Both the position numbers and the translations under genes were made by a program. This document shows positions 7,614 through 15,453 of a stretch of 42,807 nt of DNA, piece by piece. The notes beneath the pieces were generated by a model. That model had not been told where the DNA came from. It saw nothing but the letters and a program-made list of their open reading frames with translations, and did no database searches. The DNA is from JAIOPA01 sp046076045 (lineage in GTDB: Bacteria > Eisenbacteria > RBG-16-71-46), in contig JBJTRI010000172.1 in the NCBI GenBank assembly GCA_046076045.1, forward strand, positions 1-42,807, read 5' to 3'. How positions within the stretch are numbered: position 1 is the stretch's first letter; the number at the start of each line of letters is the position of its first letter.

Positions 7614-8888
7614 TCAGTTCGAGCGTCGAGGCGACCACGCGGGCGACATCGCCCGGCGACCACCGGTATCCAGCTTGCGGGGCATGGCCCCGTCGAGGGA
7701 CGAGACCCAAAGACCGTACGCCCCGTCGCGATCGGACGCGAACACGAGGTGACGGCCATCGGGCGACCAGCGCGGGTTCTCGTTGTTGCCACCCGTGACC
7801 ACGGGGCGCGCGCCACTGCCGTCGGCGCGGGCGACCCAGATGTCGAACCCGCCCCCGACGCGGTTCACGAACGCGATGCGGTCGCCCTTCGGGCTCCACG
7901 CTGGCGAGTCGGTGTAGTCGGCGTCGTAGGTGAGTCGGCGCAGGTTGCTGCCGTCGGCGTCCATGACGTGCACCTGCGGCTGCCCGGTGCGGTCCGAGGT
8001 GAACGCGATCTCGCGCATGGTGGGCGACCACGCCGGCGAGGTGTCGATCGAGCGGCTGTTCGTGAGGCGCTGCGGGTTCCCGCCGCGCGCATCGAGCCGG
8101 TACACCTCGGCGTTGCCGTCGAGCGAGAGCGTGCACACGATGTACTGGCCGTCGGGCGAGTACGACGCGCTGGTGTTGAGTCCCTTGCGGCCCGAGACGA
8201 GGAACGGCTTGCGCTGCTCGGGCGACATCACCCAGATGCCCGGTCCCGCTCCCCCGCGCCACGAGGTCCACAGCAGGAGCGAGCCCTCGGGCGACCACGA
8301 CGGTGACTGCGCGATGGAGCGGTCGGCGGTGAGCGGTCGGGCGTTGGCGCCGTCGGCGTCCATCACCCACAGCTCCTTGTCGCGCCCCTCTTTCACCACG
8401 AACGCGATGCGCGTGTCGGCGACGCCGCGCTCGCCCGTGATCTGCTGCACGCAGTCGTCGGCGAAGCGGTGCACGAGCCGCCGCCAGTCGGCGGCCGGAC
8501 CGGCGTAGTCCTTGGCGAGGATGAGCTGGCGCGCGGGCAGGTCGCGCAACTCGCCGCGGAAGCGCACCTGCGAGCCCGACACCGACCACGTGCCCAGCGT
8601 GACGAACTGCGCGGCGGCCGCCGCCGCCCCCGCGGGCGCCCACGCGCGCTGGACCTCGAACACCGCCGAAGCCTGCAGGTCGGCGGCGAGCACGTCGTCC
8701 GCCATGCGCGCCGAGGCGGGCCCGGTGGCGGGGCCCTTCAGGCCCTCGCACAGCAGCGGCAGGCGCGCGACCTCGCCACTGCGCACGTCGAGGCGCACGT
8801 CGCCGCCCTGCGCCGCGGCGTACGACGTGAACGTGAGCGCGAGGGCGAGCGCACCGAGGGCGCGACGCGTGAGCAGGCGAAGGGTCAT
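7614..8888 (-). CDS. tolB: Tol-Pal system beta-propeller protein TolB
   Basis: The 424-residue protein has a signal peptide ending near AAAQG at residue 26, the TolB N-terminal domain, and a C-terminal propeller made of repeated PxWSPxGxxxxF units (SPSWSPEGSLLLWTS, SASYSPDGQYIVC, SPAWSPKGDRIAFVN, NPRWSPDGRHLVFAS). TolB is periplasmic and couples Pal to the inner membrane Tol complex. Its ATG at 8888 overlaps the stop of the TonB-like gene (ATGA). It lies in the canonical tolQ-R-A-B-pal-ybgF order. Confidence 0.95.
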   Translation of the reverse strand: MTLRLLTRRALGALALALTFTSYAAAQGGDVRLDVRSGEVARLPLLCEGLKGPATGPASARMADDVLAADLQASAVFEVQRAWAPAGAAAAAAQFVTLGTWSVSGSQVRFRGELRDLPARQLILAKDYAGPAADWRRLVHRFADDCVQQITGERGVADTRIAFVVKEGRDKELWVMDADGANARPLTADRSIAQSPSWSPEGSLLLWTSWRGGAGPGIWVMSPEQRKPFLVSGRKGLNTSASYSPDGQYIVCTLSLDGNAEVYRLDARGGNPQRLTNSRSIDTSPAWSPTMREIAFTSDRTGQPQVHVMDADGSNLRRLTYDADYTDSPAWSPKGDRIAFVNRVGGGFDIWVARADGSGARPVVTGGNNENPRWSPDGRHLVFASDRDGAYGLWVSSLDGAMPRKLDTGGRRAMSPAWSPRRSN

Positions 8889-9568
8889 GGGGTCCCCGTG
8901 TACTCGAAGCCGAACTGGATGCCGAGGTCCGACCCGGCGTAGCCGAGCGGCAGCGGCGGGAGCTGCTGGGTGACGACGATGGCGCGCAGGGCCGACTGGT
9001 CGAGCAGACCGTTGCCGCTACCGGTGTCGAGGCGCAGCCCGGTGATCGCGCCCGAGCGCGCGATGCGGAAGCGCACCAGCACGCGCGCCCCGGGCGTGCT
9101 GCCCGCGGGCGGCGTCCAATTGCGCGCGACCTGCGCGCGCACCATCTGCAGGTAGTACGCGAACTCGAAGTTGGACTCGTCCACCGCGACCTGCCCGGCC
9201 ATGCCGCCACCCACCGGCGCGTACGGCAGCACGACTCGCGAGCGCGGCGCGGTGGTGGGCGGCACCTCGTCGCGCGCGGGGCGCGCGTCCGGCGGCGGCG
9301 GCTCCTTGGGCTTGGGCTGCTGCTTCACCTCGGGCTTCGGCTTGGGACGGTCCTTCTGGATGCGGATGCCGTCGGGCTCGTCGGGCACCACCGTGTCGGT
9401 GGGCCGCACCACCGGCGCGGGCGCCGGAGGCGGCGGGGGCTCCCCGAGCAGCGCGACCTGGACGACGTCGGGGCCGGGCACCACCACCGTGCTGCTCGTG
9501 CGCACCAGCATGAGGAGCGCGAGCAGCGCGACGTGGACCGCCGCCGAGCCGGCCAGCGTGCCGCGCAT
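8885..9568 (-). CDS. TonB/TolA-family energy transducer
   Basis: The 227-residue protein has an N-terminal membrane anchor (about 8-25), then a Pro/Lys-rich periplasmic stretch (PPPPPAPAPV, KPKPEVKQQPKPKEPPPP), and a C-terminal domain (FAYYLQMVRAQVARNW, GARVLVRFRIARSGAI, QSALRAIV) typical of TonB C-terminal/TolA-like modules. It occupies the tolA position between tolR and tolB, so it probably acts as the TolA of this operon. It could instead energise TonB-dependent receptors such as the one at 20919-23666. The start forms a TGATG junction with tolR, and its stop overlaps tolB. Confidence 0.85.
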   Translation of the reverse strand: MRGTLAGSAAVHVALLALLMLVRTSSTVVVPGPDVVQVALLGEPPPPPAPAPVVRPTDTVVPDEPDGIRIQKDRPKPKPEVKQQPKPKEPPPPDARPARDEVPPTTAPRSRVVLPYAPVGGGMAGQVAVDESNFEFAYYLQMVRAQVARNWTPPAGSTPGARVLVRFRIARSGAITGLRLDTGSGNGLLDQSALRAIVVTQQLPPLPLGYAGSDLGIQFGFEYTGTP

Positions 9569-9969
9569 CAGCGTCCCTTCTCCGGCGGTTGCGTGACGAG
9601 GCCGAGCTGCGTGACGCCGGCGCGACGCAGGCGCGCGATGATGCCGACGATCTCGCCGTACGGGACGCTCTGGTCGGCCTTGAGGTACACCGGCCGGTCC
9701 TTCGCACGCGCTCGCGCGAGCGCGTCCTCGAACTGGCCGTCGGGCACGGTGCGCTCACCCACGGCAAGCGTCCCGCCTCGGCGCACGCTCACCACCAACC
9801 CCTCGCGCACGTCCATGCCGCTGGTGGCGACCTTGGGCAGGTCCACCTCGAGCCCGCCCTGCAGGAACGGCGCGGTCACCATGAAGATGATGAGCAGCAC
9901 GAGCACCACGTCGACGAGCGGGGTGACGTTGATCTCGGCCATGAGGCCGCGCTGGCCCTGCAACCTCAC
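9568..9969 (-). CDS. tolR: TolR/ExbD-family biopolymer transport protein
   Basis: The 133-residue protein has one transmembrane helix (PLVDVVLVLLIIFMVTAP) with the conserved membrane aspartate used for proton passage, followed by the periplasmic ExbD/TolR fold ending in a SVPYGEIVGIIARLRRAGV block. The GTG at 9969 overlaps the tolQ stop (GTGA). With TolQ it forms the proton-motive-force-driven motor of the inner membrane. The assignment to TolR rather than ExbD rests on the adjacent tolB and pal genes. Confidence 0.93.
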   Translation of the reverse strand: MRLQGQRGLMAEINVTPLVDVVLVLLIIFMVTAPFLQGGLEVDLPKVATSGMDVREGLVVSVRRGGTLAVGERTVPDGQFEDALARARAKDRPVYLKADQSVPYGEIVGIIARLRRAGVTQLGLVTQPPEKGR

Positions 9970-10685
9970 GAGTGCCTCGCGCCGAGGCGTCGGTCGAGGT
10001 ACTCGCTCGTGAACTGCGCGGCACCGTGTCCGATCTCGCGCAGCTTGCCGAGGCAGTGGTTGTAGCCGATCGCCGCCGGGATGGCGGCCGCGAGGCCCGC
10101 GATGGTGGCGATGAGCGCCTCGGCGATGCCGGGGGCGACCACGACCAACGTGGCGGAACCCTGCGCGCCGATGTTCACGAACGACACCATGACGCCCCAC
10201 ACCGTGCCGAGCAGTCCGATGAACGGGGCCACGCTACCGGTGGTGGCGAGGAACCCGACGCGGCGCTCGAGCTGCGTGGTGGCCTCGTCGGAGGCACGGT
10301 CCATGGCACGCTGCAGGAGCTCGAAGCGCGCCGCCGCCCCCACCGCCTCGGCGGTGTGCTGCTCGCCCGCCTTCTGTCCGGCGAGCGCGGCCTGCGCGGT
10401 CACCGAGAGCGGATGCTGGAGCGCCACCATGCGCAGGTCGGCGCTGCCCTCGAGCCCGCGGAACGCGGTGAGGAACGCGGCGTCCTGGGCGCGCACGCGG
10501 GCGTAGAGGCGGAGTCGATCCCACAGCACCGCCCACGAGTAGACCGAGAGGGCCACGAGGACGAGCAGCACCGCCTTCGAGAACAGGCTCGACTCGGCGA
10601 TGAGCGCGGGGATGGACGCGGTGCCCCCGCCCATCTGGAGCGGGAGCGCGGAGAGCGGCAGGGCGTGCAAGAGCATGGACACCAT
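9966..10685 (-). CDS. tolQ: TolQ/ExbB-family proton channel protein
   Basis: The 239-residue protein has three membrane spans: about residues 33-56 (AVLLVLVALSVYSWAVLW), and two near the C-terminal half (FLATTGSVAPFIGLLGTVWG and IAEALIATIAGLAAAIPAA). The latter two are the signature ExbB/TolQ segments. It forms the inner membrane stator of the Tol machine. The start is put at ATG 10685 because an AAGGAAGG box (10694-10701) ends eight bases before it; a GTG at 10694 would have the box abutting it. It is the first gene of a seven-gene operon that runs to the Omp85-type gene. Confidence 0.94.
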   Translation of the reverse strand: MVSMLLHALPLSALPLQMGGGTASIPALIAESSLFSKAVLLVLVALSVYSWAVLWDRLRLYARVRAQDAAFLTAFRGLEGSADLRMVALQHPLSVTAQAALAGQKAGEQHTAEAVGAAARFELLQRAMDRASDEATTQLERRVGFLATTGSVAPFIGLLGTVWGVMVSFVNIGAQGSATLVVVAPGIAEALIATIAGLAAAIPAAIGYNHCLGKLREIGHGAAQFTSEYLDRRLGARHS

Positions 10686-10693
10686 CGGCTTCA

Positions 10694-10701
10694 CCTTCCT
10701 T
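10694..10701 (-). promoter_or_regulatory. Ribosome binding site fixing the tolQ start
   Basis: AAGGAAGG on the minus strand is spaced eight bases from the ATG at 10685. It argues against the in-frame GTG at 10694, which would leave no spacer. Confidence 0.65.
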
Positions 10702-10961
10702 GTGAAGTCGTCGAGGACCCGCGTCGAACGCGGGCCATGTCGCTGGGGAGCGTCGCGTGGACGCTAGCACAGCGGCCCCACGGACGCACCCGCCGGAACG
10801 CATCGCGGACCCCGATTGCACAGACACCGGACACGCGCGGGATGCGGTCAAGGGCCTGAAAATTCACCCCGCGACACCCCACGCCACGCGGCACGACAGG
10901 CTAGACTGGAGGGAAGTCACCTTCGCATCCCGGGCCCTGTGCCCCCCACCCGAGGAACCCC
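10702..10961. other. Divergent intergenic region between tolQ and the tlpA-like gene
   Basis: This gap separates the tol operon (minus) from the thioredoxin gene (plus) and must hold promoters for both. A TAGACT box at 10902-10907 on the plus strand and a TAGCGT box at 10761-10766 on the minus strand resemble -10 elements, and a TTGACC lies at 10846-10851 (minus). None of these forms a convincing -35/-10 pair with standard spacing. No gene or RNA structure is recognised here. Confidence 0.4.
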
Positions 10962-11450
10962 ATGCGTCCCTTCGCGACCCCGTTCCGCATCGGTGCTGCG
11001 CTCGCGCTGCTCGCGCTCGCGCCGGTGAGCGCCGAGTCCCGCACCGCCCCGTCGTTCAACGTCCGCACGGTGGACGGCAAGACGCTGCGCTCGGTGGAGC
11101 TGCGCAACCGTCCCATGATCGTGGACTTCTGGGCGACCTGGTGCGGCCCGTGCCGCGCCAGCATGCCGCACCTCTCCACCATGCAGGCGCGCTACGAGAA
11201 GCAGGGGCTCACCGTGATCGGCATGTCGGTGGACGAAGGCGGCCCGGCCGACGTGAAGCGCTTCGCGAAGCGGCTCAACATCCAGTTCACGCTCGCGATG
11301 GCGAACGACGACGTGCTCGACGCCTACGGCCCCATCAACTCCATCCCGACCACATTCTTCATCAACCGCAAGGGCGAGATCGTGCGCCGGGTCGTCGGCT
11401 ACATCGACGAGGAGACGATGGAGGACTACGTCAAGGAGATCGTGAAGTAA
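10962..11450 (+). CDS. TlpA/ResA-like secreted thioredoxin-fold protein
   Basis: The 162-residue protein has a signal peptide (about 1-25, GAALALLALAPVSA) and a thioredoxin fold with the redox motif WCGPC at 60-64 and the cis-proline region SIPTTFFINRKGEIV. It resembles TlpA/ResA proteins that reduce disulfides outside the cytoplasm, for example in cytochrome c maturation. It is one of only two plus-strand genes in the window and stands alone, ending before a strong hairpin. A GAGGAA box precedes the ATG. The substrate partner is not visible in the neighbourhood. Confidence 0.9.
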   Translation: MRPFATPFRIGAALALLALAPVSAESRTAPSFNVRTVDGKTLRSVELRNRPMIVDFWATWCGPCRASMPHLSTMQARYEKQGLTVIGMSVDEGGPADVKRFAKRLNIQFTLAMANDDVLDAYGPINSIPTTFFINRKGEIVRRVVGYIDEETMEDYVKEIVK

Positions 11451-11472
11451 GCCGCGACTCCCCATCGCCCCC

Positions 11473-11523
11473 CGTAACGACCGAAGGCCGCACCCTCGCG
11501 GGTGCGGCCTTCATGTCGTTACG
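11473..11523. terminator. Long bidirectional hairpin between tlpA-like gene and tRNA-Leu
   Basis: A perfect 13-base stem, GAAGGCCGCACCC with GGGTGCGGCCTTC and a TCGC loop, is extended outward by CGTAACGAC/GTCGTTACG pairing. It lies between two convergent units, tlpA-like (plus) and secG-tRNA (minus), as expected for a shared terminator. Confidence 0.85.
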
Positions 11524-11608
<85 letters not shown>

Positions 11609-11634
11609 ACGGACATCAGGGTGAAGCGTGAAGC

Positions 11635-12030
11635 TCAGCGCGGCGTCGATCCCACCGGGGCCGGCGTCGCGGGCGCGGCCGGAGCGGTGCCCCCCGCCGG
11701 TGCGCCGGGCGTGGCCGAGGCGCCGGGGGCCGGCGCGGCGGGAGCCGAGGCGGCCTTCTTCGCGGCCTCGGTCACGACGCTGCGGGTCCCGCCGAATCCG
11801 CCCTTGGACGTCATGAGGGCGAGCGACAGCGAGGTGACGAAGAACAGCACACCCAGCACGACCGTGGCGCGCGTCACGAAGTCCGTGCCGCCGCGACCAC
11901 CGAAGACCGTCTGCGTGGCACTCCCGAAGGCGCCACCCACCAGACCGCCGCCCTTGCCCGACTGGACCAGGACCACGGCCACCAGGCAGATGCAGACGAA
12001 CAGGTGAAGACCCAGAATCAGACCGTACAT
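11635..12030 (-). CDS. secG: Preprotein translocase subunit SecG with extended Ala/Pro tail
   Basis: The 131-residue protein has two membrane helices (about 3-22 and 55-73). Between them is the SecG signature QSGKGGGLVGGAFGSATQTVFGGRG. SecG assists SecYE-driven protein export at the inner membrane. After TSKGGFGG the protein ends in roughly 45 residues rich in Ala, Pro, Gly and Thr, a tail frequent in SecG proteins. The ATG at 12030 has a GAGGAG box. The neighbours are tpiA upstream and tRNA-Leu downstream, a widely seen arrangement. Confidence 0.94.
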   Translation of the reverse strand: MYGLILGLHLFVCICLVAVVLVQSGKGGGLVGGAFGSATQTVFGGRGGTDFVTRATVVLGVLFFVTSLSLALMTSKGGFGGTRSVVTEAAKKAASAPAAPAPGASATPGAPAGGTAPAAPATPAPVGSTPR

Positions 12031-12060
12031 GGGCTCCTCGAATCGGACAGGGTGTTCCGG

Positions 12061-12096
12061 CACCGGTGAGGCCCGGACCGAACGGTCCGGCCGGTG
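12061..12096 (-). repeat. Inverted repeat between tpiA and secG
   Basis: CCGGACCG (12073-12080) and CGGTCCGG (12083-12090) are perfect inverted arms around AA, with outer CACCGG/CCGGTG arms extending the structure. It is followed by secG rather than by a T-tract, so it may be an attenuator or a protein-binding palindrome instead of a terminator. Confidence 0.45.
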
Positions 12097-12156
12097 CGTC
12101 AAACGGGCGGTGAATCTAGCAGCCGCCCCCGGCAGGCGTCAAAGCCCGCCCTGGGC

Positions 12157-12957
12157 TCAGGCCACCGCACCCGCGGCGGCCACGATGCGGACGAAGCCCG
12201 CCGCGTCCAGCGACGCCCCACCCACGAGCGCCCCGTCCACGTCGGACTCGGCGAACAGGGCCGCGGCATTGCCCGCGTTGACGCTGCCGCCGTAGAGGAT
12301 CGCGAGTTCGGAGCCGAGCCCCGCCCCCGCCACCCGGTCCAGCGTGGCCCGGATGACGCGGTGCGCGTCGCGAGCCTGCTCGGGCGTGGCGACCTTGCCG
12401 GTGCCGATCGCCCACACGGGCTCATACGCCACCACCGTCGCCCGCGCCGCCGCCGGGTCGAGGCCGTGGTACGCCGCCGTGACCTGGCGCACCAGCACCT
12501 CCTCGGTGCGGCCCGCCTCGCGCTCGGCCAGCGTCTCGCCCACGCACACGATCGGGGTCAGCCCGTCGCGCTGTGCGGCGCGCAGCTTGGCCGCCACCGC
12601 CGCGTCGGTCTCGCCCATGAGTTGGCGACGCTCGGAGTGCCCCACGATCACCCAGCGGCACCCGACCGCGACCAGCATGGCGCCTGCGACCTCGCCCGTG
12701 AACGCACCGTGCGTCTCGGCGTGCACGTCCTGCGCACCGAGTTCCACGCCGCTGCCCTCGAGCGCACGCCCCACCCCGTCGAGTGCGGGGAACGGCGGGC
12801 ACACCACCACGCGCGGAGCGCGGGTGGCCGCCGGATCGGCGGCACGCAACGCGACCAACTCGCGCATGAGCGCCGCACCCTCGGGCGCGGTGCGATTCAT
12901 CTTCCAGTTGCCCGCCACGATGCGCGGGCGGCGCGCGATGGGACCCGGCGCGCTCAT
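12157..12957 (-). CDS. tpiA: Triosephosphate isomerase
   Basis: The 266-residue protein has all TIM catalytic residues: Lys19 in GNWKMN, His107 in IVGHSERR and Glu179 in AYEPVWAIGTG, plus the phosphate-binding YGGSVNAGN loop. It interconverts dihydroxyacetone phosphate and glyceraldehyde 3-phosphate. The ATG at 12957 overlaps the pgk stop (ATGA), making gap-pgk-tpiA one glycolytic operon. The length is slightly above the usual 250, from a short N-terminal extension. Confidence 0.97.
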   Translation of the reverse strand: MSAPGPIARRPRIVAGNWKMNRTAPEGAALMRELVALRAADPAATRAPRVVVCPPFPALDGVGRALEGSGVELGAQDVHAETHGAFTGEVAGAMLVAVGCRWVIVGHSERRQLMGETDAAVAAKLRAAQRDGLTPIVCVGETLAEREAGRTEEVLVRQVTAAYHGLDPAAARATVVAYEPVWAIGTGKVATPEQARDAHRVIRATLDRVAGAGLGSELAILYGGSVNAGNAAALFAESDVDGALVGGASLDAAGFVRIVAAAGAVA

Positions 12958-14159
12958 GACGCGGCGTCCTGCAGCGCGGCCACGCCGGGCAGCACCTTGC
13001 CCTCGAGGAACTCGAGCGAGGCCCCGCCACCGGTCGAGAGGTGCGAGAATCGGTCGGCCAACCCGCTCTGCTGCACGGCCGAGACCGAGTCCCCGCCGCC
13101 CACCACCGTCACCGCACCCTGCGCCTTGAGCTCGCTCATGGCCTTCGCCACGCCCATGGTACCGGCCGCGAACGCCTCGACCTCGAAGATGCCCATGGGG
13201 CCGTTCCACACCACCGTCTTCGCGTCGCGCAGCTTCGAGGCGAACAACGCCACCGACTCGGGACCGATGTCCACGCCCATCTCGGCGTCGGACAACTGCT
13301 CGACCTTCTTCGGGGTGCCCGGCGCCGAACCGTCGTGCATGGTGGACGCGATGCAGTCCACCGGCAGCACGAGCTCCACGCCGCGCGCCGCGGCGGCGGC
13401 CAGCACCTCGCGGGCCATGTCGAGCCGGTCGTCCTCGACGAGCGAGCGTCCGACCGGCTTGCCCTGCGACTTCAGGAACGTGAACATCATGGCGCCGCCG
13501 ATCAGCAGGCGGTCCACCTTGGGGAGCAGCGCGGTGATGACGTCGATCTTGCCGCTCACCTTGGAACCGCCCAGCACGGCTACGAACGGCCGCTTGGCGT
13601 TGGCGAGCGCCCCGCCCAGGTAGTCGAGCTCCTGCTTCATGAGGAAGCCCGCGACCGCCGGCTGCAGGTGACGCGTCACGCCCTCGGTGCTGGCGTGCGC
13701 GCGATGCGCGGTGCCGAACGCGTCGTTCACGAAGCACTCCCCGAGACGCGCGAGCGAGGCCGCGAACGCGGGGTCGTTGGCCTCCTCCTCGGGGTGGAAG
13801 CGCAGGTTCTCGAGCAGCAGCACCTGCCCGTCGGTGAGCGCGGCCGCGGCCGACTCGGCGGCCGGCCCGACGCAATCGTCGGCCCACGCCACGTCCTGCC
13901 GGAGCAGACGGCTCAGGCGTTCGCGCACCGGCTTGAGCGAGTTCTTGGTGTCGGGCCCGCCCTTCGGCCGACCGAGATGCGAGCACAGGATGACGCGCGC
14001 GCGCTTCTCGAGCAGGTAGCGCAGGGTGGGCAATGCCGCCACGATGCGCGTGTCGTCGGAGACCTCACCGCCCGAGACGGGCACGTTGAAGTCCACGCGC
14101 ACCAGCACGCGCTTCCCGGCGCAGTCGAGGTGCTGCACGGTCCGCTTCGCGAAGCTCAT
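12954..14159 (-). CDS. pgk: Phosphoglycerate kinase
   Basis: The 401-residue protein has the family's N-terminal block (VLVRVDFNVP), SHLGRPKGG, and the C-terminal nucleotide-binding GGGDSVSAVQQSG and FSHLSTGGGASLEFLEG. It carries out the ATP-generating step from 1,3-bisphosphoglycerate in the cytosol. It begins ten bases after gap and overlaps tpiA, in the standard gap-pgk-tpi order. The length is normal for the family. Confidence 0.98.
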   Translation of the reverse strand: MSFAKRTVQHLDCAGKRVLVRVDFNVPVSGGEVSDDTRIVAALPTLRYLLEKRARVILCSHLGRPKGGPDTKNSLKPVRERLSRLLRQDVAWADDCVGPAAESAAAALTDGQVLLLENLRFHPEEEANDPAFAASLARLGECFVNDAFGTAHRAHASTEGVTRHLQPAVAGFLMKQELDYLGGALANAKRPFVAVLGGSKVSGKIDVITALLPKVDRLLIGGAMMFTFLKSQGKPVGRSLVEDDRLDMAREVLAAAAARGVELVLPVDCIASTMHDGSAPGTPKKVEQLSDAEMGVDIGPESVALFASKLRDAKTVVWNGPMGIFEVEAFAAGTMGVAKAMSELKAQGAVTVVGGGDSVSAVQQSGLADRFSHLSTGGGASLEFLEGKVLPGVAALQDAAS

Positions 14160-14169
14160 GGTCGCCCCC

Positions 14170-15171
14170 TCAGGCCAGCTTGAGGAGCGCGTCCACGACG
14201 CGGTTCGAGAAACCCCACTCGTTGTCGTACCACGACAGCACCTTCACCATGTCCCCCTCCATGACGTTCGTGGAGAGCGAGTCGAAGACGCTGCTCGCGG
14301 GGTTGCCGATCACGTCGTTCGAGACGATCGGGTCCTCGCAGTACTCGAGGATGCCCTTGAGCGGGCCCTGTGCGGCGGCCTTCATGGCGGCGTTGACCTC
14401 GTCCTTCGTGACCTTGCGCTTCACCTTCACGACCAGGTCCACGAGCGAGCCGTCCATGACCGGCACACGCACCGCGAGGCCGTCGAGGCGCCCCTTGAGC
14501 TGCGGCAGCACCTCGCCGATCGCCTTGGCGGCGCCGGTCGAGGTCGGGATCATGCTGAGGCCGGCGGCACGCGCGCGGCGCAGGTCCTTGTGCGGCAGGT
14601 CGAGGATGTTCTGGTCGTTCGTGTAGGCGTGGATCGTGGTCATGAGACCGTGGTCCACCCCGAACGTCTCGTCGAGCACCTTGGCGACCGGGGCGAGGCA
14701 GTTCGTGGTGCACGAGCCGATGCTGAACACCGTGTGCTTCGCCTTGTCGAACAACTGGTCGTTCACGCCCATGACGAACGTGAGGTCGGCACCCTTGGCC
14801 GGTGCCGACACCAGCACCGCCTTCGCGCCCGCTGCGAGGTGCAGCGCCGCCTTGTCGCGCTCGGTGAAGTGCCCGGTGGCCTCCAGCACCACGTCCACGC
14901 CGAGCGCCTTCCACGGCAGCTTCGACGGGTCACGCTCGGCGGTCACCGTCATGGCATCGCCGGCCACGACCAACTTGCCGTCCACCGGCTTGCTCGACGC
15001 CTCGTGCCAGACGCGGTGCACGGTGTCGTACTTGAGCAGGTGCGCGAGCGTGGCGGCGTCCGTGAGGTCGTTCACCGCGACGAAGTCGATGGGGGCCTTG
15101 CGGGTCTTCGCCGCGCGGACCACGAGACGGCCGATGCGGCCGAAACCGTTGATCGCGACCTTGAGCGCCAT
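14170..15171 (-). CDS. gap: Glyceraldehyde-3-phosphate dehydrogenase
   Basis: The 333-residue protein has the NAD-binding INGFGRIGR at the N-terminus, the active-site Cys154 in GSCTTNCLAP, and the C-terminal WYDNEWGFSNRVVD. It oxidises glyceraldehyde 3-phosphate to 1,3-bisphosphoglycerate. Asp35 in VAVNDLTD suggests NAD rather than NADP preference. The ATG at 15171 follows an AGGAGG box. It is the first gene of the gap-pgk-tpiA-secG-tRNA unit. Confidence 0.98.
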   Translation of the reverse strand: MALKVAINGFGRIGRLVVRAAKTRKAPIDFVAVNDLTDAATLAHLLKYDTVHRVWHEASSKPVDGKLVVAGDAMTVTAERDPSKLPWKALGVDVVLEATGHFTERDKAALHLAAGAKAVLVSAPAKGADLTFVMGVNDQLFDKAKHTVFSIGSCTTNCLAPVAKVLDETFGVDHGLMTTIHAYTNDQNILDLPHKDLRRARAAGLSMIPTSTGAAKAIGEVLPQLKGRLDGLAVRVPVMDGSLVDLVVKVKRKVTKDEVNAAMKAAAQGPLKGILEYCEDPIVSNDVIGNPASSVFDSLSTNVMEGDMVKVLSWYDNEWGFSNRVVDALLKLA

Positions 15172-15288
15172 GACGGGAACCTCCTCCTGAGGATGGACGG
15201 GCGGGTCGGGAGCGGGTCGGCGAGGGGATTCACGGAATCGCGCAACTCCACCGCTTCCAACAGGTTAGCACGGTTCGCAAACGCCGCG

Positions 15289-15318
15289 AGGATGCCACAC
15301 GGCACGCCCGGTGGTCAA
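15289..15318 (-). promoter_or_regulatory. Candidate promoter for the gap operon
   Basis: TTGACC (15313-15318) and CATCCT (15289-15294) on the minus strand are separated by 18 bases, upstream of gap. The -10 match is modest; an alternative TAACCT box lies at 15262-15267 but has no -35 partner. Confidence 0.4.
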
Positions 15319-15325
15319 GGCGACT

Positions 15326-15349
15326 GCAGGACCGCAGGACCGCAGGACC
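15326..15349. repeat. Three tandem copies of an 8-bp unit
   Basis: GCAGGACC occurs three times in a row in the 282-base gap between gap and the GWxTD-like gene. No other gene-like feature was seen in that gap apart from a candidate promoter and a hairpin. Confidence 0.9.
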
Positions 15350-15412
15350 ACATGGCCCGCAGCCGAGGCCGACGTCGGAGCGGCACAGTGGAGGCGTCCT
15401 CGGGGCCGGCTC

Positions 15413-15446
15413 GCGTACCGGGCCCGCCATTCGGGGCCGGGTACGC
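15413..15446 (-). terminator. Hairpin after the GWxTD-like gene
   Basis: GCGTACCGGGCCC and GGGCCGGGTACGC form a 13-base stem with one mismatch, starting eight bases after the stop of the GWxTD-like gene. There is no T-tract. It probably marks the end of the outer-membrane/secreted cluster. Confidence 0.55.
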
Positions 15447-15453
15447 CGCGCGC

